Below are positions 59,541 to 64,000 of a DNA stretch of 64,000 nucleotides, in pieces; the first letter of the stretch is position 1, and every line of letters starts with the position of its first letter. The stretch is from Caenorhabditis remanei (taxonomy: Eukaryota; Nematoda; Chromadorea; Rhabditida; Rhabditidae), in the NCBI RefSeq assembly GCF_010183535.1, contig NC_071329.1, forward strand, positions 17,994,879 through 18,058,878, read 5' to 3'. The notes below the pieces were generated by a model, which saw nothing but the letters and a program-made list of their open reading frames with translations, searched no databases and was not told the origin of the DNA. Both the position numbers and the translations under genes were made by a program.

Positions 59541-60760
59541 ATCGTCGTTTCAGGTCAAAACTCAACAATTTTCTCCAAAAAAAAATTTCGAGATCTGGCG
59601 CACCTTTGCCGTTAAAGAACTGAAGTTTCTCGACAGAAAAATTGTGATTTTCAGCGTTTCAGCATAAAAACATGCAAAAAATAGTTTTTTAAGAGGGAAA
59701 ATGAAGAATTTTGGTGTCGAAACAGCGTTTCAGTTGATTTTCAGCGCTAAAACTCAACATTTCTGAGTTTTGACCTGAAATGCCGATAAATTGATCTTTC
59801 TGATCCAGAAAATTGTCTTTTTTAGCGTTTTTCAATATAAAAACATACAAAATTTGATGTTTTCAGCCAAAATTGCCAATTTTCAGTCAAGAGCGGTTTC
59901 TAGGCAGTCCAGCAAAATCTTTGCGTCTAAATTGAAATTCCACGAATTTTGGTCAAAAAAATGAAAATTGATGGTTTCTGGACCCAAAAATAGTCATTTT
60001 TAGCGTTTTTCAGCCTAGACTATGTTTTTGCTTTTTTTTTCAGTCAAAACTATGTTTTTGCTAGGGTTGGAGCCTTGAAACTCAATTGTTCTCAATTTTA
60101 GATCGGAGTGTTGGAAAATTATGGTTTCTGGACCAAAATTACGTATTTTTCAGCGTTTTTAAGCCTGAAAACAGGCAAAAATCGATGTATTTACCCAAAA
60201 ATTATCAATTTTCAGTCAAGAGCGCTTTCTCAGCAGTCCAGCAAGATGTGAGCGTCAAAACTGAAATTCCACGAATTTCGGTCAAAAAAATGGAAAATTA
60301 TGGTTTATGGATCACAAATCAGTATTTTTCAGCGTTTTTCAGCCCAAAAACATACGGAAATCAATGTTTTTAGTTGAAAAAAGCAGTTTTCAGTCAAAAC
60401 TATGTTTTTGCTAGGGTTGGAGCCTTGAAACTCAATTGTTCTCAATTTTAGATTGGAATGTTGGAAAATTATAGTTTCTGGACCAAAAATACGTGTTTTT
60501 CAGCGTTTTGAAGCCTGAAAACATGCAAAAATCGATGTTTTGGGGTCGAAAATAGATTTTTTGGTAAGAAGTCCTTATGAAGGACTGCAATTTTCCAATT
60601 TTGTAGTTTGTTATTCAATCTCTTTGATGTTTAACTAAAAATATTGAGAAATTGAGCTTTCTAAACCAAACAAACGCGATTTATAACGTTTTTCAGCCCA
60701 AAAACATGCAAAAAACCATGTTTTCAGTGGGAAAAAGCAGTTTTCGCCAACTGTAGTCAT
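59541..60760. repeat. TTTTTCAGCGTTTTTCAGCC repeat region
   Basis: Diverged tandem units with TTTTCAGCGTTTTTCAGCC and AAAACATGCAAAAATCGATG words. A longer unit beginning CTAGGGTTGGAGCCTTGAAA occurs at 60061 and again at 60411, a 350-base period. No gene. Confidence 0.75.
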
Positions 60761-61240
60761 TCCGAACACCTCTCCTTCCTTTAATAGCGCTCTTATAATA
60801 AAAACACATTATAAAATGTATCAACACAAAAAATGACTAAAAATGGGAAAGTGAGTCATCCAATATGAATTGAATGAGGTGTTTCGAAACAAATTTCGAA
60901 AAAAGAGAAAAAAAAGGGAACTGTATATTTTTCTTATTTTTTGACACAATGAGACTCGTGGTGTTTACATTAGCCATTAGAGAAAAAAGAAAGAATTGAA
61001 AAGAGGGGGGAGGAAAGTGTTTTGTCTGTCAAAAAATAAGTAAGTTTAGTAGTAAATATCCGGTAACACGTAGTTTTTTTTAACCGGTTTAAAGGATGGC
61101 TGTCCGTTAGGTATTTGAGAAATTTAAATTGGTTATTGAAAAATGCATGTCGGCCAAAAGTTTGGATGCGAAATTCTGAGCTTTTCAAAGATTTTCAAGT
61201 TCGCTACTGGGTTTTAAGTAGCGTTTTGGAACTATAGATT
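60761..61240. other. Intergenic, nothing recognised
   Basis: AT-rich with weak open frames; no gene supported. Confidence 0.4.
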
Positions 61241-61850
61241 ACATACATGTCTTCATTTTTCCAGTTGACACCTTTTTGATAGCTCCGCCCACTTTTGAGA
61301 TATGCGCCTTTAAAGAAAACTTTGAAAATTTTTTTTGGAATTTTTTGGTGAAAAAGCTCAAACTTCAAAGAGATTTTTATGGTATTAAAAATGGTTCAAT
61401 TCAGATTATTTGTACAGGAGAATGTAGACCATATTCAGATCTCTATTTTTACAGTTCACAACATTTTGATAGCTCCGCCTACTTTTGAGATGTGCGCCTT
61501 TAAAGTTGAAAATTTGCTAAATTAGTCATTTTTAACGCCAAAATGTGATTTTCACATCAAAATAACCGGAAAATTCTGATTCTGACGTTAAAAACTACTC
61601 AAAATCTAATTTTCCATGTCGGAAACCACATTTTTAGCAAAAATTTGGCCCCGAGAAGATTTTGGTCAAGGTGCACCACTATGAGAATGGGTACCAGGGA
61701 TCGATCCCGCTTGGGGCCAATTTTTGTAAATGTTTCATTTTTTCTGTTTTTAATTTTTTTTTATCTTGTAGATCAAAAGTAGCGCTATATTTTTGTAGTT
61801 GAGAACTTTTTTGTAGCTCCGCCCACTTTTGAGATATGCGGCTTTGAGGA
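61241..61850 (+). repeat. Composite element with a tRNA-like module
   Basis: GATAGCTCCGCCCACTTTTG cores at 61280, 61470 and 61815, and a tRNA-like module at 61645-61720 with A box TGGTCAAGGTG, B box GGATCGATCCC (one mismatch) and an 11-base outer stem of TTGGCCCCGAG with CTTGGGGCCAA. A T-run follows. Confidence 0.7.
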
Positions 61851-62639
61851 ATTACTTTTAAATTTACGTCAAAAATGCAAAAAAAAATATGTTGTCTTCT
61901 TGTTGAAAATTGTTCTAGAAATATTTGAAAAATGATTCAAAAATTTGAATTTCACTAAATATTAATATTCCAAAACTAGGTTCACTGCGTACACTTGAAA
62001 ATGAAAACGCGTCCCAGGCGCGCCAGACAAAAAGAGAATTGGAGAAATTTATAGAAAAATGATGTTTTGGAAGGAATTTTTCAAGTTAAGACAGAAATTT
62101 TGAGTTTTCTCTGAAAACTAAGGTAAATCGTTGTTTTGGTGCTGTTAGAGCGCTATTTAGAAACCGGGACGTTTCAAAACCAGGACATTTTGAAACTACG
62201 CGTCCTACGTTGAGACTCCAGTGAAAAATGATGATTTGGAAACCAGTAGTGATTTTTTTTGGATGTTTCGAAACCAAGACATTTCATAACTTGGCAATTA
62301 CATTTCCAATGACGCTAAATTTATTTCGAAAAAAAGTTTTAAGAAGGACTGAATGTAAATGCGGTAAAGGGAATCGAATAGTGACCTTGTCCGCCCCCCT
62401 CGAGAGAGAAAAAGAGAAAGAACAGATGAGTATTCATGTGAATGTGGGTGGTAAGGAGGGAAGGGAGGGAGGGAGTGAACGGTACAAAAAGAGAGAGAGA
62501 GAATTAGAGAGGAAGAGAGAGAGAGAAGCAAATAAACCGTTTTCTTCTCTTGAATGACAGGAGGACGGACGGGGCGACAAAAGTCTTTAATGGTAGGGTA
62601 GGGGGAGGGGAAGTGACGGGGGTGTCTAAGTGGGAATAG
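61851..62639. other. Intergenic with GA-rich low-complexity tract
   Basis: Contains one CGCGTCCCAGGCGCGCCAGA unit (62010), TTTCAAAACCAGGACATTTT words (62160-62290) and GAGAGAGA-type low complexity (62400-62550). Confidence 0.5.
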
Positions 62640-63100
62640 GAATTGGAAACGTTGGTTATGAAATTGTATTCATTTTTATTTGGGTTTCTGACGTCTTTTT
62701 GGGTATAGAAACATGGATTTTGAATTTTTCAAAAAATGGTGCATCTACAGTAGCCTAGGGTGGAAATTTGAGATTTTTAGTTTATTTTATGAGAATTCGA
62801 ACAATTTTAGCTTCAATATTTTGATTTGTGGGGTTTTTTGGGTCTAGAAACCTTTTTTAGTCTGTTTTTTGAAAAATGGTGCCTTTTGTTATGAGATATG
62901 GTGCATCTACAGTAGCCTGGAGTGGAATTTTGAGGTTTTCAGCTTGTTTTGATAAATTAAACGTGAAAATTTTGATTCTTGACGTTTTTTGGGTCTAGAG
63001 ACATGTTAACTCGGAATTTTGAAAATTTGTGCATTTTGTCGTGAGATATGGTGTATCTACAGTAACCTAGAGTGGAATTACGAGATTTTCAACTTATTTC
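62640..63100. repeat. Three GTGCATTTTGTCGTGAG units
   Basis: Diverged monomers of the satellite family at 42745-44900 with GGTGCATCTACAGTAGCCT words. Confidence 0.75.
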
Positions 63101-64000
63101 GTTGCTTTTCGTAGTTAAAATTCAAAAATTGTGATATTTCGGTCAAAATCGTAGTTCGAACTCCTAGAAATCTCAAATAAAACTGAAATTGATTGTGAAA
63201 AACGCGTCAAAGGCGCCTCCTCCTCCTCATGAAATTTATTTTCAAAATGACTGATTCCAAAACGTTTCAACTTTGAAACGTCTTGTGGGTGAAGTCACAC
63301 TTGAAAAAGCGCCTGAGGCGCGCCAGCCAACAAAGGAAATAGAGACTTGGAAAACGATCTAGCAAGACATTGGACGTTTCGAAACGAGTGAAATAATGTA
63401 TTTTATAATATTAACACTACAACCTAAGCCGTTTGACACATAGGACACTACAATCAAGGCTCGAAATGTCTGCGTCTCTCCATCTCTAACTGATAACCAT
63501 ATACATACATAAGGATAGAGGTAAAAAGGTAAAATGATTGAATAGTGATAACGGGGGGGACGGGAGTTTCCTCTCCTATTCATTAGTATGTTTGTATGTG
63601 TGTGTGTGTCTTCCCTCCTCTATGTACATATGGATGCATCATCATCACGGCAAATAATAATAATAAATGAACGGGAGGGATAGAATAATAAAGGAAACCT
63701 CTAGAAGACATCTGGACGGCGACGTAATAATTTTATAACTCTCGTTTTTTTTGTGATCTACTTAGTTTTAGTTGTCTCCTTGCAAAAATATTGGTGGTTA
63801 CGTCACGAACTGGATAGTAGGGGGGGGGGGGGAGGTGGTTTTGCAACACACACCCACAGGCTTTTATGGTATGATTGGAACGTCACTGCCTGCGGGAAAT
63901 TGATTACGTAATAGATTTTGTTTGGGAGATAAATACATAGATACCGAGGGGCGGGAGAAAGGGGGTGATTTTTACATCTAAATAACCAGGAAATTCCATT
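63101..64000. other. Window end: low-copy DNA, then the edge of a repeat element
   Basis: 63380-63950 is mostly non-repetitive, with TG-rich (63590-63610) and poly-G (about 63820-63832) tracts. It might be the 3' UTR or upstream region of a gene outside the window. From 63966, GTGATTTTTACATCTAAATA begins a copy of the element family that carries the tRNA-like module. Confidence 0.4.

Noticed and set aside
62228..62557. 109-residue charged frame near the right end
   Set aside because: It runs through GAGAGA low-complexity DNA without a splice or homology signal.

Overview
This is a repeat-rich piece of a nematode genome, almost certainly a Caenorhabditis species. The reasons are the many roughly 42-54 nt introns with TTTTCAG acceptors, apparent trans-splice acceptors just upstream of start codons, and nematode-specific families (an srt chemoreceptor, FBA_2 and FTH F-box proteins, DUF3557 proteins). 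There is no operon-dense bacterial layout, no CRISPR array and no intact transposase gene. All gene models below were spliced by hand from splice signals, reading phase and homology recalled from knowledge of the families; none has been checked by a search.

Layout. 2.0-3.9 kb (+): three-finger C2H2 zinc-finger protein. 5.5-6.5 kb (+): F-box/FBA_2 protein. 7.7-15.9 kb (-): two tandem DUF3557 paralogs with matching exon plans. 16.7-17.2 kb (-): tiny single-pass membrane protein. 18.3-21.6 kb: head-to-head pair of paralogs whose C termini look like prenylation signals. 21.6-26.2 kb: repeats, nested MITEs and the probable upstream region of the next gene. 26.2-33.4 kb (+): cationic amino-acid transporter (SLC7/CAT). 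34.1-37.1 kb (-): an FTH-type F-box gene followed within 43 bases by a Cys-rich membrane-protein gene whose 5' end is unresolved. 37.9-45.2 kb (+): eight-exon secreted protein. 45.35-59.24 kb (-): ten-exon orthologue of Drosophila Melted / vertebrate VEPH1, carrying an srt-class GPCR on the opposite strand inside its fifth intron (51.7-55.0 kb). 59.2-64 kb: repeats and no convincing gene.

Repeats make up most of the non-coding DNA and sit largely in introns. They include palindromic MITEs, at least three with hAT-like ends and 8-bp target duplications. There is a family carrying a tRNA-like module with Pol III A and B boxes, including a five-copy 334-bp tandem array. There is a satellite of about 155-bp monomers organised as a 4-mer higher-order repeat. 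Other families are arrays with a GGTGGCCTAGAAACCC core, a dispersed CGCGTC..GCGCCAGA motif, and GATAGC microsatellites often lying close to splice sites.

The genes do not form one pathway. Possible links are two ubiquitin-ligase adaptors (F-box proteins), membrane or nutrient signalling (the amino-acid transporter and a Melted-type PH protein), and several nematode-specific membrane or secreted proteins.
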